A DNA stretch of 64,000 nucleotides from Polynucleobacter sp. HIN5 (GCF_030297555.1 NZ_AP028136.1:620001-684000), one strand, 5' to 3'; shown: positions 36,114 through 46,050, counted from the stretch's first letter. Made by a program: numbers and translations. Notes: generated from the letters alone by a model not told the origin.

Positions 36114-37307
36114 ATGCAACAAATCCTCTCCGGTATTCGCGTTCTAGAGCTTGGCCAATTAATCGCGGGACCCTTCGCAGCCAAGACCTTGGCAGATTTT
36201 GGGGCAGAGATTATTAAAGTCGAGTCGCCACAAGAGGGTGATCCATTACGCAAGTGGCGCATGCTGCATGAGGGAACCTCGGTCTGGTGGCAAGCGCAGT
36301 CACGCAATAAGCAATCGATTTGCATTGATTTACGCCAACCCGAGGGTCAGAATATTGTGCGACGTTTAGCCCAAGACGCTGATGTTTTGATTGAAAACTT
36401 TCGACCCGGCACCATGGAGAAATGGGGGATGGGTTGGGATGCATTGCATGCCTTAAATCCAAAGTTAATTATGTTGCGCGTTTCTGGCTATGGCCAAGAT
36501 GGGCCGCGTCGTGATGAGCCTGGCTTTGCGGCGATTGCCGAAGCAACCGCTGGATTGCGGTATTTAACCGGGCATCCTGGACAGGTGCCCGCACGTGCGG
36601 GCTTATCGCTTGGTGACACGATTGCTGGTTTGCATGGTGCACTTGGTGTTTTGCTCGCTCTCTATGAGCGTGATGCCCGAGGTGGTCAAGGGCAAATGAT
36701 CGATGTGGCACTCTACGAAGCGGTCTTTAATTTGACCGAGAGCCTTTTGCCAGAGTACCACGTTTTCGGAGCAATCCGCCAACCAGCCGGCGGTGCTCTA
36801 CCGGGCATTGCTCCATCGAACGCATACCCCTGCAAGGATGGTCAATATGTATTGATTGCCGCGAATGGGGATTCCTTATTTAAGCGCCTAATGGATCTGA
36901 TGAATCGCGCTGATTTAGGTAACGATCCCGAACTAGCGCGCAACGATGGACGGGCTAAACGTGCGGATGTCATTGATGAAGTAATCGGTCAATGGACCAG
37001 TCAACGAACTCTTGAGGAGATTCTGGAGGCCCTGCAGAGCATTTCCGTTCCTGCTGGACGTATTTATAGTGCGAAAGATATTGCGGAGGATCCGCACTAC
37101 CGTGCGCGCGGTGTGATTGAAACCATTGTGAGTGCAGACGGTTTGAAAGTGGAGATGCCAGGCATCATTCCAAAGCTCTCCCAAAATCCTGGGCAAATTC
37201 GGCACCGCGCACCGACACTTGGCGAGCATACTGAATCCATTCTCAAACAACATGGATTTACTGCCGAGCAGATCCAGACCTTGAAGGACGGTGGCGTACT
37301 TCAGTAA
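36114..37307 (+). CDS. CaiB/BaiF family III CoA-transferase
   Basis: Second CoA-transferase of this family, 397 residues. LELGQLIAGPFAAKTLADFGAEIIKVESPQEGDPL and LRVSGYGQDGPRRDEPGFA match the family; SLGDTIAGLHG carries the likely catalytic Asp. Start at 36114 is preferred over an ATG at 36099, which adds five residues; neither has a strong ribosome site. Divergent from the Ntn-hydrolase gene and joined by a TAATGG junction to the membrane protein downstream. Confidence 0.87.
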   Translation: MQQILSGIRVLELGQLIAGPFAAKTLADFGAEIIKVESPQEGDPLRKWRMLHEGTSVWWQAQSRNKQSICIDLRQPEGQNIVRRLAQDADVLIENFRPGTMEKWGMGWDALHALNPKLIMLRVSGYGQDGPRRDEPGFAAIAEATAGLRYLTGHPGQVPARAGLSLGDTIAGLHGALGVLLALYERDARGGQGQMIDVALYEAVFNLTESLLPEYHVFGAIRQPAGGALPGIAPSNAYPCKDGQYVLIAANGDSLFKRLMDLMNRADLGNDPELARNDGRAKRADVIDEVIGQWTSQRTLEEILEALQSISVPAGRIYSAKDIAEDPHYRARGVIETIVSADGLKVEMPGIIPKLSQNPGQIRHRAPTLGEHTESILKQHGFTAEQIQTLKDGGVLQ

Positions 37308-37807
37308 TGGAAGCTTTTATTCATTCGGTAATGGATTGGTTTGGTATGCCTACCGTGGGCTTGCCAGCAATCTTTATTGTGGCAGCGGTATCCGCAACGC
37401 TAATCCCGATGGGTTCAGAGCCCGTTTTATTTGCTTATGTCAGCTTAAATCCGGATGATTATTGGTTGGCGATTGGAGTTGCTACCTTAGGCAATACCTT
37501 GGGCGGGATGATTAATTGGGGTTTGGGATTACTTGCCCGTAATACCTATGAGTCATTACGGGGAGAGACCCATTCACGTGCACAGGCATGGCTTGAGAAA
37601 CGCGGCCCCCCGATGCTGCTGCTTTCGTGGTTGCCAATCATCGGTGATCCTTTGTGTGTCGTGGCTGGTTGGCTACGTCTGAGATGGCTACCATGTTTAA
37701 TCTACATGGCAATCGGTAAATTACTTCGTTACATGACCTTAACGTGGTTGCTGACCTCGATACCCAAGTCCTTTTGGCAAGAATTGGGACGCTTAGTGGG
37801 TCTATGA
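37307..37807 (+). CDS. YqaA/DedA-like membrane protein
   Basis: 166-residue polytopic protein. VSATLIPMGSEPVLFAYVS, TLGNTLGGMINWGLG and PPMLLLSWLPIIGDPLCVVAGWLR follow the SNARE-associated/DedA pattern of the YqaA subfamily, with two re-entrant-like loops containing G-x-x-x-G and a Pro-Gly-Asp turn. DedA relatives transport polyprenyl phosphates or maintain proton motive force; the role of YqaA is not established. The start overlaps the CoA-transferase stop. Confidence 0.8.
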   Translation: MEAFIHSVMDWFGMPTVGLPAIFIVAAVSATLIPMGSEPVLFAYVSLNPDDYWLAIGVATLGNTLGGMINWGLGLLARNTYESLRGETHSRAQAWLEKRGPPMLLLSWLPIIGDPLCVVAGWLRLRWLPCLIYMAIGKLLRYMTLTWLLTSIPKSFWQELGRLVGL

Positions 37808-37847
37808 GAAGATAATTCTTTTATTGCTTTATACGAGGGTTGTCAGG

Positions 37848-38621
37848 ATGGTTCTAAAAGGTAAAACCGCTTTAGTCACAGGCTCAACGAGTGGTATTGG
37901 TCTAGCGATGGCCAAAGCCATGGCCGCTCAAGGTGCTAATGTGATGATGAATGGGTTTGGCGAGAAGGATGCAGCGATCGCCGAGGTTAGGGCTTATGGA
38001 GTAGAGGTCGATTATCACGGTGCTGATATGAGTAAGCCCGATGAGATCGCGCAGATGATTGCTGCTACCGAAAAACGTTTTGGAGCAATTGATGTGCTCA
38101 TTAATAATGCTGGGATTCAGCATGTTGCGAGCGTGGAAGATTTCCCTGTAGAGCGCTGGGATGCAGTGATTGCAATTAACCTGAGTTCAGCATTTCATGC
38201 AACCCGCTTGGCGCTTCCTGGAATGAAAAAACGCAATTGGGGGCGTATTATTAATATTGCTTCCGTTCATGGACTCGTGGCCTCGATACAAAAAGCAGCG
38301 TATGTCGCAGCCAAGCACGGCATTATCGGCTTAACCAAGGTGGTTGCACTAGAGACTGCCCGTACGGGAGTCACATGCAATGCAATTTGCCCAGGTTGGG
38401 TGTTAACCCCCTTGGTACAAAAGCAAGTCGACGCACGTGCACAGCGCGAGACGATTTCCAATGATGCAGCCAAATTAGCGCTGGTCTCCGAGAAGCAGCC
38501 TTCGGGTGAGTTTGTAAAGCCGGAGCAGCTCGCTGCGTTGGCTGTATTTCTGTGCGGACCGGATGCATCGGAAGTCCGTGGTGCCGCATGGAATATGGAC
38601 GGCGGTTGGACAGCGCAATAA
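37848..38621 (+). CDS. 3-hydroxybutyrate dehydrogenase-like SDR
   Basis: Short-chain dehydrogenase of 257 residues. TGSTSGIGLAMAKAMA is the NAD-binding loop, NNAG at residues about 87-90, catalytic Ser in INIASVHGLVAS and YVAAKHG (YxxxK). The segments LVASIQKAAYVAAKHGIIG and WVLTPLVQKQ with an internal QPSGEFVKPEQ closely resemble D-3-hydroxybutyrate dehydrogenases of Burkholderiales, which interconvert 3-hydroxybutyrate and acetoacetate. Start at the ATG 37848. Confidence 0.85.
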   Translation: MVLKGKTALVTGSTSGIGLAMAKAMAAQGANVMMNGFGEKDAAIAEVRAYGVEVDYHGADMSKPDEIAQMIAATEKRFGAIDVLINNAGIQHVASVEDFPVERWDAVIAINLSSAFHATRLALPGMKKRNWGRIINIASVHGLVASIQKAAYVAAKHGIIGLTKVVALETARTGVTCNAICPGWVLTPLVQKQVDARAQRETISNDAAKLALVSEKQPSGEFVKPEQLAALAVFLCGPDASEVRGAAWNMDGGWTAQ

Positions 38622-38656
38622 ATCACTACCAAAATCAGAATAAAAAGAACTTTGTC

Positions 38657-39985
38657 ATGCATCGAATTGTCATCGTAGGCGGGGGAGCAGGCGGGCTAGA
38701 ACTGGCTACTCGCTTGGGGGATCGTTATGGCTCTCGCAAAGGAAAACCTGGAAAGTTATCCATTACGCTGATTGATAAAAATCGTACTCATATTTGGAAA
38801 CCAAAACTCCATGAGATTGCGGCTGGTAGCATGGATTTGGGTGACCACGAAGTTGATTACATTGCGCAGGCCCACTGGCATCACTTTACCTATCGCATTG
38901 GTGAGATGATCGGTTTGGATCGCGAGCGCAAAGAGGTCATTGTTGCGCCGTACCGGGATCACCTTGGTACTGAAATTACCCCGCAACGCTCAATTCCTTA
39001 CGACATTCTCGTCATGAGTATTGGCAGCCTCAGCAACGATTTTGCGACCCCTGGCGTTGAAGAATATGCTTTGCGCCTAGAGTCTCAAGATGATGCTAAA
39101 AACTTTCATCATCAAATGCTCAATGCGATTATTCGGGCACAGGCGCAAAGTAATCCTCTCTCACCCGACCAATTGCACGTGGCCATCATTGGCGCAGGGG
39201 CAACCGGTGTTGAGCTTGCTGCTGAACTACATCGCACCACCCGCGAAGTTGTTTCCTACGGTCTTGATCGGGTAGACCCCAATAAAGATTTGAAGGTCAG
39301 TCTGATCGAGGCCGCTCCCCGAATCTTGCCAGCCTTACCGGGACGTCTATCAAATGCAACTGAATCTTTATTGCAAAAGATGGGTGTTGAGGTGATTACG
39401 AATAAGAAAGTGGCGCGGGTGTTTCCGAAAGAGGTTCAGTTTAGTGATAACACGAGTCTACCCGCCGAATTGATTGTTTGGGCAGCCGGGGTCAAGGCGC
39501 CTGATTTCCTAAAAGATATTGGCGGCTTGGAAACAAACCGGATTAATCAACTCGTGGTGTTGCCCACGCTTCAAACCACGCGTGATCCCGATATCTTCGC
39601 CATGGGCGATTGCGCAGCTTGCCCTTGGCCGGAAGCAAATGAGGGGCAGGGTGGCTTTGTACCGCCGCGTGCCCAAGCAGCGCATCAACAAGCCTCTCAT
39701 TTATTTAAGCAAATCCAATTGCGTCTTGAGAATAAGCCCCTGAAACCATACCGCTATCGTGATTTTGGATCCTTGGTTTCTTTAGGAAAGTACAGCACCG
39801 TTGGCAATATGATGGGCGGCCTCATTGGTGGCAACCTCATGATTGAGGGTGTTTTTGCCAAACTGATGTATTTATCTTTGTACAAAATGCATGAGTTGGC
39901 ATTGCATGGTTGGGCAAAGGTGAGTCTTGATACCTTGGCGCGCATGATTACGCGTCGCACCGAGCCCCACGTGAAGTTGCACTAA
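38657..39985 (+). CDS. ndh: Type II NADH dehydrogenase-like flavoprotein
   Basis: 442-residue FAD/NAD(P)H disulfide-type oxidoreductase. IVIVGGGAGGLELATRLG binds FAD; VAIIGAGATGVELAAEL binds NADH; FAMGDCAACPWP is the second FAD contact and is followed by PPRAQAAHQQASH, typical of NDH-2. C-terminal hydrophobic segments (LIGGNLMIEGVFAKLMYLSLYKM) likely form the membrane-binding amphipathic helix. Non-proton-pumping NADH oxidation to quinone would feed the bd oxidase nearby. Start at 38657 follows from the fold. Confidence 0.9.
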   Translation: MHRIVIVGGGAGGLELATRLGDRYGSRKGKPGKLSITLIDKNRTHIWKPKLHEIAAGSMDLGDHEVDYIAQAHWHHFTYRIGEMIGLDRERKEVIVAPYRDHLGTEITPQRSIPYDILVMSIGSLSNDFATPGVEEYALRLESQDDAKNFHHQMLNAIIRAQAQSNPLSPDQLHVAIIGAGATGVELAAELHRTTREVVSYGLDRVDPNKDLKVSLIEAAPRILPALPGRLSNATESLLQKMGVEVITNKKVARVFPKEVQFSDNTSLPAELIVWAAGVKAPDFLKDIGGLETNRINQLVVLPTLQTTRDPDIFAMGDCAACPWPEANEGQGGFVPPRAQAAHQQASHLFKQIQLRLENKPLKPYRYRDFGSLVSLGKYSTVGNMMGGLIGGNLMIEGVFAKLMYLSLYKMHELALHGWAKVSLDTLARMITRRTEPHVKLH

Positions 39986-40608
39986 TTTAGTTCGCTGCGA
40001 ACTTGAGCCGAGCGATCCCAGAGATTAGGGATCTGTGGTGAAGAGTAGCCTGAGACAAAGTTTTTGACAGATCCTGTTTGCGGGTCGTAGACATGGCGCT
40101 TCACAGCCCCAATATTGCCTCCATAAACATGGATGCTGATTGACGGCTTGTCATCAAAGGCATTCTTCACAATATGAATATCCCCGATGGTTGGGCTGAC
40201 CTCATCCACATCACCAGGTAATAAGGTTTCTTCGTGACCGATTGCCTCTAATTGACCAGCGGCATTGCGGGCATAGCGTTGACCCTTTTCTGAACCTCGC
40301 AGCATGCCAATAAGCCCCCAAACCATATGATCATGAATTGGAGTGGCCTGGCCTGGTCCCCAAACAAAACTGACAACTGAAAAGCGTTCGAGTGGATCGG
40401 CATGCAATAAATACTGCTGGTAATACTGGGGGTGGGGAACTGCGCAGAAATCGGGCAACCAATCATCGGTCTTGATCAAATCTTGTAACAAGGCCTTGGC
40501 TTTGGGACGGACAATGTCCTCGGCCTGGCTCTGGCCTACCAATTGGGTCATTTCAGCCACAAAATGCCGCAAGGGCGCGATTTGGTCGGTTACAGCAGGG
40601 TTTGTCAT
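39982..40608 (-). CDS. Cysteine dioxygenase-family thiol dioxygenase
   Basis: Cupin of about 208 residues of the type I cysteine dioxygenase/3-mercaptopropionate dioxygenase family. The iron site is PIHDHMVWG (two His) plus the later His in ISIHVYGG. FVWGPGQATPIHDH and GLIGMLRGSE are conserved. It oxidises a thiol to a sulfinate with O2. A start at 40635 (nine residues longer) is also possible; neither has a clear ribosome site. The 3' end overlaps the convergent ndh by 4 bp. Confidence 0.83.
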   Translation of the reverse strand: MTNPAVTDQIAPLRHFVAEMTQLVGQSQAEDIVRPKAKALLQDLIKTDDWLPDFCAVPHPQYYQQYLLHADPLERFSVVSFVWGPGQATPIHDHMVWGLIGMLRGSEKGQRYARNAAGQLEAIGHEETLLPGDVDEVSPTIGDIHIVKNAFDDKPSISIHVYGGNIGAVKRHVYDPQTGSVKNFVSGYSSPQIPNLWDRSAQVRSELN

Positions 40609-40709
40609 ATAACCATTATATGAATTTTTGATCATTTCTCTAGCAAGCAGCGATTGGCAAAGACCCTTAAAATAACCATGTTCTAATCAATTAATAACAA
40701 GGGATTGTC

Positions 40710-42065
40710 ATGTTTGACCCCATTATGTTGAGTCGGATCCAGTTTGCCGCCAACATCACCTTCCATATCTTATTTCCCACCATCACGATTGCTTTAGGCT
40801 GGGTCCTGTTTTATTTCAAGATCAAGTTCAATCGTACTGGGGAAGTGTATTGGCAAGAAGCATACCAATTTTGGGTCAAGGTATTTGCGCTCACCTTCGC
40901 TTTAGGGGTTGTGAGCGGCATCACGATGAGTTTTCAGTTTGGCACTAATTGGCCAGGCTATATGGAGACCGTCGGTAATATTGCCGGACCATTGCTTGCG
41001 TACGAAGTACTCACCGCTTTCTTTCTTGAGGCCACTTTTCTTGGCATCATGTTATTTGGTGCAAAGCGCGTTTCACAGCGCGTTCATACCCTAGCAACCT
41101 TCTTGGTAGCCTTTGGCACCACCTTATCGGCATTCTGGATTATCGTGCTCAATTCTTGGATGCAAACCCCACAAGGCTTTGAGATGATCAACGGTCAGGC
41201 CCATGCGGTGAGTTGGATGGAGATCGTATTTAACCCATCGATGCCATATCGTTTTGCACACATGATGACCGCCTCATTCCTAACGGTATTTTTCTTACTA
41301 GCCGGTTTATCAGCCTATCGTTATCTGCAAGGCAGTCGAACTCAGGCCAATAAGGCCATTCTCAAGTTTGGCATCGTCGCGGCTGCAATTTTGACCCCCA
41401 TTCAGATTTTCTTGGGGGATATGCACGGTCTCAATACTCTCAAGCATCAACCGGCTAAGTTGGCGGCAATGGAAGGAATCTGGGAGACTGGTAATGGCGT
41501 TCCTGCTGTTTTATTTGCCATTCCCGATGAAAAAACCCAATCCAATAAGTTTGAGATTGCGATTCCGAAGCTCGCCTCGTTTTATTTAACTCACGATTGG
41601 AATGGCGAGGTCAAGGGCCTTAAAGATTTTGACAAGGCCCCACCAGTCAAACCCGTCTTCTTTGCCTTTCGCATCATGGTTGGAATTGGCATGTTGATGT
41701 TGGCTTTATCTTGGTATGGGTGGTGGCGGATGCGGCATGGTCAAGATTTGCCCAATTGGTTAGCTCGCGCTTTTGTCTGGATGACCTTCTCAGGTTGGAT
41801 CGCAGTCGTTGCTGGTTGGTATGTCACTGAAATTGGACGTCAGCCATATTTGGTACATGGTGTGCTCACTACTGCGCAAGCGGCCACGAAATTGCCTGGT
41901 GGCATGGTGTTTAGTAGTTTGATGATGTATTTGTTTCTCTACCTCACTTTAATCGTTGCCTATATCTGGGCCATTTTCTACATGGCACGACAGGCGGATA
42001 AAAAGAGTGCGGAGGCGCAATCATCTATCTCAATCCAGCCCGCATCTGCTTCATTTCAAACCTAA
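40710..42065 (+). CDS. cydA: Cytochrome bd ubiquinol oxidase subunit I, CIO type
   Basis: Heme-bearing subunit of a bd-type terminal oxidase reducing O2 with quinol. H19 in AANITFHILFPT is the heme ligand expected for CydA. GRQPYLVHGVLTT is the GRQP loop in the second half. At 451 residues it lacks the long Q-loop insertion of E. coli CydA (522), placing it in the short-loop CIO/CioA group. Followed immediately by cydB with no gap. Expected to have high O2 affinity or cyanide tolerance. Confidence 0.93.
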   Translation: MFDPIMLSRIQFAANITFHILFPTITIALGWVLFYFKIKFNRTGEVYWQEAYQFWVKVFALTFALGVVSGITMSFQFGTNWPGYMETVGNIAGPLLAYEVLTAFFLEATFLGIMLFGAKRVSQRVHTLATFLVAFGTTLSAFWIIVLNSWMQTPQGFEMINGQAHAVSWMEIVFNPSMPYRFAHMMTASFLTVFFLLAGLSAYRYLQGSRTQANKAILKFGIVAAAILTPIQIFLGDMHGLNTLKHQPAKLAAMEGIWETGNGVPAVLFAIPDEKTQSNKFEIAIPKLASFYLTHDWNGEVKGLKDFDKAPPVKPVFFAFRIMVGIGMLMLALSWYGWWRMRHGQDLPNWLARAFVWMTFSGWIAVVAGWYVTEIGRQPYLVHGVLTTAQAATKLPGGMVFSSLMMYLFLYLTLIVAYIWAIFYMARQADKKSAEAQSSISIQPASASFQT

Positions 42066-43082
42066 ATGATCCCAGCTGATTGGTCGCAAGCCTCTGTATG
42101 GCTCCCCCTATTTTTCTTGGGGGCGATGGGCTTTGCGATGTTGTCGTATGTCGTGTTGGATGGCTACGATTTGGGAGTTGGTATTTTGCTCAATCGTGCT
42201 GGAGATGCTGATAAAGATGTGATGATCTCCTCGATCGGACCCTTTTGGGATGCCAATGAGACCTGGCTGGTACTTGGTGTGGGTATTTTGCTGGTTGCAT
42301 TTCCATTCGCACATGGCATTGTTCTGACCGAACTCTATTTGCCAGTCGCGATTATGTTGGCTGGATTGATTCTGCGGGGCGTGTCATTTGATTTTCGGGC
42401 CAAGGTGAACTTAGCGCAAAAGCCGCTTTGGAACTTCTTATTCTATTTTGGTAGCTTAGTAACCGCGGTATCCCAAGGCGTAATGATTGGGCGTCATATT
42501 ATTGGGTATGAATCGGGGGTATTGGGTTGGGTCTTTGCTGCCCTAGTCGGTATCTGCTTACCAGCGGGATACGCCTTGCTGGGATCAACCTGGCTCATCA
42601 TGAAAACGGAGGGTGCGCTGCAGTTGCGAGCGATTTCGTGGGCGCGGGCAAGTTTATGGTTAACCGGATTAGGCATTGCCTTGATCTCAGCAGCAACGCC
42701 GTATTTCAGCCCGGAGATCATGAGCCGTTGGTTTAGCTATCCCAACATTGTTTGGTTGGCGCCGATTCCGATTGCGACCGCGCTCTTATTTCTAATCACG
42801 GATCGTGCACTGCATCAACTGAAAGCGAACCCCAGCCGGCGAGAATGGCTACCATTCACATCAACGGTTGCGATCTTTTGGTTATCGTTCTTTGGGATTG
42901 CCTATAGTTTGTTTCCTTACTTAATCGTCGATCGCATGACGGTGTGGCAAGCGGCCTCATCCACCCAATCCCTTTGGGTTATCTTCTGGGGAGCCATCGT
43001 GGTGTTACCAACCATCTTGGCTTATACCTTGTTCTCATACCGCATCTTTAAGGGTAAAACACAGCCACTGAGCTACTACTAA
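42066..43082 (+). CDS. cydB: Cytochrome bd ubiquinol oxidase subunit II
   Basis: 338-residue polytopic subunit. SYVVLDGYDLGVGIL and GPFWDANETWLVLGVGILLVAFP are the diagnostic CydB segments; eight to nine TM helices follow. It starts at the base directly after the cydA stop. No cydX-like micro-gene is visible in the 40 bp after the stop, as is common for CIO-type operons. Confidence 0.93.
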   Translation: MIPADWSQASVWLPLFFLGAMGFAMLSYVVLDGYDLGVGILLNRAGDADKDVMISSIGPFWDANETWLVLGVGILLVAFPFAHGIVLTELYLPVAIMLAGLILRGVSFDFRAKVNLAQKPLWNFLFYFGSLVTAVSQGVMIGRHIIGYESGVLGWVFAALVGICLPAGYALLGSTWLIMKTEGALQLRAISWARASLWLTGLGIALISAATPYFSPEIMSRWFSYPNIVWLAPIPIATALLFLITDRALHQLKANPSRREWLPFTSTVAIFWLSFFGIAYSLFPYLIVDRMTVWQAASSTQSLWVIFWGAIVVLPTILAYTLFSYRIFKGKTQPLSYY

Positions 43083-43122
43083 AGAGATCGTTAGAATAGG
43101 GTATTCCTTTTAAAGAGTGCCC

Positions 43123-44286
43123 ATGAACGCCGCTGATCTCTCTGCCTTAAAACCGCTTGCTGGAATTCGTGTTCTCGAGATTTGCAATGTCGCCGCAGGA
43201 CCATTTTGCGCTTTGCTGCTCGCTGATCTCGGCGCTGATGTCATTAAACTAGAGAACCCCGGTGCAGGAGATACACTCCGCGCGTGGCCTCCCCATACCG
43301 GCCCTGAAAATGATCGCCTCAGTGAGAACTTTGCTTCCTTAAATCGCAATAAACGCTCTGTTACTTTGGACTTAAAAAACCCAAACGATAACGCAAAAGC
43401 TAAAAATTTAATTGCCAACGCGGATGTACTGATTGAGAACAACCGTCCCGGTGTGATGAAACGCCTCGGCCTAGATTTTGATTCAGCCCTTGCCATCAAT
43501 CCAAAACTGATTTATTGCTCGATTTCGGCCTATGGTCAAACTGGACCACGTGCTAACGAAGGTGGCTTTGATGTCACCATTCAGGCGATGAGTGGCATCA
43601 TGAGTGTGACCGGAGAGCCCAATGGTGCCCCCGTCAAATGCGGTGTGCCAGTTGCGGATTTCACGGCTGGTTTGTACGGAGCAATGAGTATCTGTGCGCA
43701 ATTGCGGGCCGTGGCGCAAACGGGTAAGGGCGTCCATATTGATGTACCGATGATGGGTACATCATTAGCAATTGCTGCCTTGCAAACCTCGGAGTATTTT
43801 GGGGTTGGCAAAGATCCAGTTAAATTAGGTTCAGCCCATCCTCGTAATGCCCCCTATCAAGCATTTAAGGCCAAAGACGACTATTTGGTCATGGCTGCTG
43901 GTACGCAAGCTCTTTGGGAAGCCGTTTGTCAGATCTTGAAGAGTCCTGAACTTTTGCAAGACGAACGCTTTACTAGCACGGCACTGCGGGCAAAAAACCA
44001 AATCGCTTTAAAAGAGTTGATCGAAGCAATCTTACAAAAAGATACCGCTGCTAATTGGATTACACAATTTAGCCAAGCAGGTGTGCCATGCTGTCCAATC
44101 AATCAATATTCCGCTGTTTTGAATGATCCACAAACCCTTGCGATGGGTTGGGTACAACCCATGGTGATGGCCAATGGTCAAGAAACTAAAACGGTGATTA
44201 ATCCCATTAAATTTAATGGTGCAACGGCTCCCATTGAGCGCAGACCGCCGCGCTTGGGTGAGCATAATTCGGAGATCGTGGAGTGA
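43123..44286 (+). CDS. CaiB/BaiF family III CoA-transferase
   Basis: Third CoA-transferase of this family, 387 residues. LEICNVAAGPFCALLLADLGADVIKLENPGAGDTL and CSISAYGQTGPRANEGGFD match the family; PVADFTAGLYG holds the likely catalytic Asp. The ATG at 43123 is preferred, with AAAGAG upstream. Pairing with the following enoyl-CoA hydratase gene suggests activation and hydration of an unsaturated acid; the substrate is unknown. Confidence 0.87.
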   Translation: MNAADLSALKPLAGIRVLEICNVAAGPFCALLLADLGADVIKLENPGAGDTLRAWPPHTGPENDRLSENFASLNRNKRSVTLDLKNPNDNAKAKNLIANADVLIENNRPGVMKRLGLDFDSALAINPKLIYCSISAYGQTGPRANEGGFDVTIQAMSGIMSVTGEPNGAPVKCGVPVADFTAGLYGAMSICAQLRAVAQTGKGVHIDVPMMGTSLAIAALQTSEYFGVGKDPVKLGSAHPRNAPYQAFKAKDDYLVMAAGTQALWEAVCQILKSPELLQDERFTSTALRAKNQIALKELIEAILQKDTAANWITQFSQAGVPCCPINQYSAVLNDPQTLAMGWVQPMVMANGQETKTVINPIKFNGATAPIERRPPRLGEHNSEIVE

Positions 44287-44288
44287 AT

Positions 44289-45026
44289 ATGAACACCATA
44301 CGGGTAGAGCATTCGGGGCACATTAAACGAGTCACCCTCAATCGTCCCGAGAAACGCAATGCAATTAGCTATGAGTTAGCTTCCGAGTTGCTCGCCGTCA
44401 CCAAGGAGGCAGAAACTGATGGCACTCGATTGCTGATTCTACGAGGCGAGGGCCAGGGCTTCTGTGCCGGCTTTGATTTCTCAGACTTTGATGATGCGAG
44501 CCCTGGCGATCTGCTATTGCATTTTGTGCGCATTGAGCAAATGCTTCAAGCCATTGCCCATGCGCCATTTGACACGATGGCATTAGCCCATGGACAGACG
44601 ATTGGGGCGGGAGCGGATTTACTCTTGGCGTGTCGTCATCGGGCGGGTTCGGAGGATATGCGCATGATGTTTCCTGGGGCTCGTTTTGGTCTGATCTTGG
44701 GTTCCCGTCGATTAGCAGAGTGCGTTGGTCCTGATCGAGCGCAACAGTTGATTGGAAACCCGCGCCGTATTGATGCGCATCAAGCGAAAGATTTTGGCAT
44801 CCTGACCGCCGTTTTAGAGGCGACCGATTGGCATGCCTATGAGGCACAGGTTCTAGAGCATATTCTGGAGATTCCGGCGGATGCTCGAGCCATGGCGCTT
44901 CATGCTTGCAAACGCGATACCCGTGCCGTTGATTTATATGATCTGGTGCAATCGGGCTCGGTGCCTGATATTAAGCATCGTGTTGCCGAGTATCTAGCAA
45001 AAGTGAAAGCCGCAGCGAAGAAATAG
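44289..45026 (+). CDS. Enoyl-CoA hydratase/isomerase
   Basis: Crotonase-fold protein of 245 residues. LNRPEKRNAISYELASELL and LRGEGQGFCAGFDFSDFDD give the first oxyanion segment; ALAHGQTIGAGADLLLACRHR gives the second. The usual catalytic Glu positions are not both evident (FPGARFGLILGSRRLAE), so the exact reaction, hydration or isomerisation, is uncertain. A GTG at 44283 overlapping the previous stop is an alternative start. Closely coupled to the CoA-transferase. Confidence 0.85.
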   Translation: MNTIRVEHSGHIKRVTLNRPEKRNAISYELASELLAVTKEAETDGTRLLILRGEGQGFCAGFDFSDFDDASPGDLLLHFVRIEQMLQAIAHAPFDTMALAHGQTIGAGADLLLACRHRAGSEDMRMMFPGARFGLILGSRRLAECVGPDRAQQLIGNPRRIDAHQAKDFGILTAVLEATDWHAYEAQVLEHILEIPADARAMALHACKRDTRAVDLYDLVQSGSVPDIKHRVAEYLAKVKAAAKK

Positions 45027-45038
45027 CTAAGAAATAAT

Positions 45039-45983
45039 TTAACCCTGACAAATCGTGTCGTACAAGCGATCAACTTTGCCTGCCAGGAGTACCTGGCTTG
45101 GCAAGGGGCGATCAACGAGTGTGCGTAAATCTGCTGCGCACTCGAGTAATAAATCCAGGTTCATATTGGTATGAGACCCCATCAGATCCAACATATGAAC
45201 CAATTCCTCGGTGCAGATATTGCCAGTGGCTCCTGGGGCATAAGGGCAGCCGCCCAGTCCACCTAAAGACGAATCAAAGCGCACAATCCCGGCCTGTACA
45301 GCAGCTAGAGCATTAGCTAAGCCCATGCCACGCGTATTATGAAAATGCAACGTCCACTGCGTATTGGGGTACTTGGATTGCGCTTGCTCGCAAATTTCAG
45401 TGACTTGACGAGGATTGGCCATACCAGTGGTGTCGCAAATGCTAATACCGCGAACCCCTTGATCAACAAAATGATTAATCCAATGCATTAGTTCATGGAT
45501 GGGAGTCATGCCGCTCATCGGACACCCAAAGCTAGTTGAAAGCGAGATATTGACGGCCACCTTGGATTGATGTGCCAAGACAATTACCTCGCTCAGAGCT
45601 TTGGCAGAATCAGCACGAGACATACGCAGATTGGATTGATTGTGGGTCTCGCTAACTGACATCACGAGATTAAATTCATCAACACCGACTGCAAGAGCGC
45701 GCTCAGCACCGCGTAGATTTGGGATTAGGACTGTATATTCGACCCCAGGGACGCGCTCAATGCCACGCATCACGGCCTCCGCATCAGCCAGCATCGGAAT
45801 AGCCTTGGGGCTTGTAAAGGAGGTCACCTCAATCTTGGCATAGCCAGCATGACTTAAGCGATTAATTAAGCGAATCTTCTCCTCTGTGGGAATGAAACGC
45901 GGTTCTGCCTGAAAGCCATCGCGGGTAACCACCTCTTGGATGTAAATCCGACTTGACGGATTGGCTTGAGTTTGACTGGGCAT
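45039..45983 (-). CDS. Hydroxymethylglutaryl-CoA lyase-like enzyme
   Basis: 314-residue HMGL-like TIM barrel. QEVVTRDGFQAEPRFIPTEEKIRLI carries the catalytic Arg-Asp pair, EVTSFTSPKAIPMLADAE follows, LHFHNTRGMGLANALAAVQAG gives the metal His pair, and GGLGGCPYAPGATGN is the active-site Cys loop. These fit HMG-CoA lyase (leucine catabolism) but also related citramalyl-CoA or pyruvate-aldol lyases. Convergent with the hydratase gene, 12 bp apart. Confidence 0.85.
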   Translation of the reverse strand: MPSQTQANPSSRIYIQEVVTRDGFQAEPRFIPTEEKIRLINRLSHAGYAKIEVTSFTSPKAIPMLADAEAVMRGIERVPGVEYTVLIPNLRGAERALAVGVDEFNLVMSVSETHNQSNLRMSRADSAKALSEVIVLAHQSKVAVNISLSTSFGCPMSGMTPIHELMHWINHFVDQGVRGISICDTTGMANPRQVTEICEQAQSKYPNTQWTLHFHNTRGMGLANALAAVQAGIVRFDSSLGGLGGCPYAPGATGNICTEELVHMLDLMGSHTNMNLDLLLECAADLRTLVDRPLPSQVLLAGKVDRLYDTICQG

Positions 45984-46038
45984 ATGACCTCGTTGATTAG
46001 ACTAATGGTTATGCAAAACCTTATTTTAATTAAGAAAA

Positions 46039-46050
46039 CCCGATTTCGGG
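46039..46050 (-). terminator. Short minus-strand terminator-like hairpin
   Basis: CCCGA and TCGGG pair around TT; on the minus strand TTTTCTTAATT follows. It lies 55 bp upstream of the HMGL-like start and 90 bp upstream of sodB on the other strand. The stem is only 5 bp, so termination is uncertain. Confidence 0.25.

Noticed and set aside
40621..40709. FNR box before cydAB
   Set aside because: TTGATCATTT near 40628 lacks the second ATCAA half-site at the right spacing.
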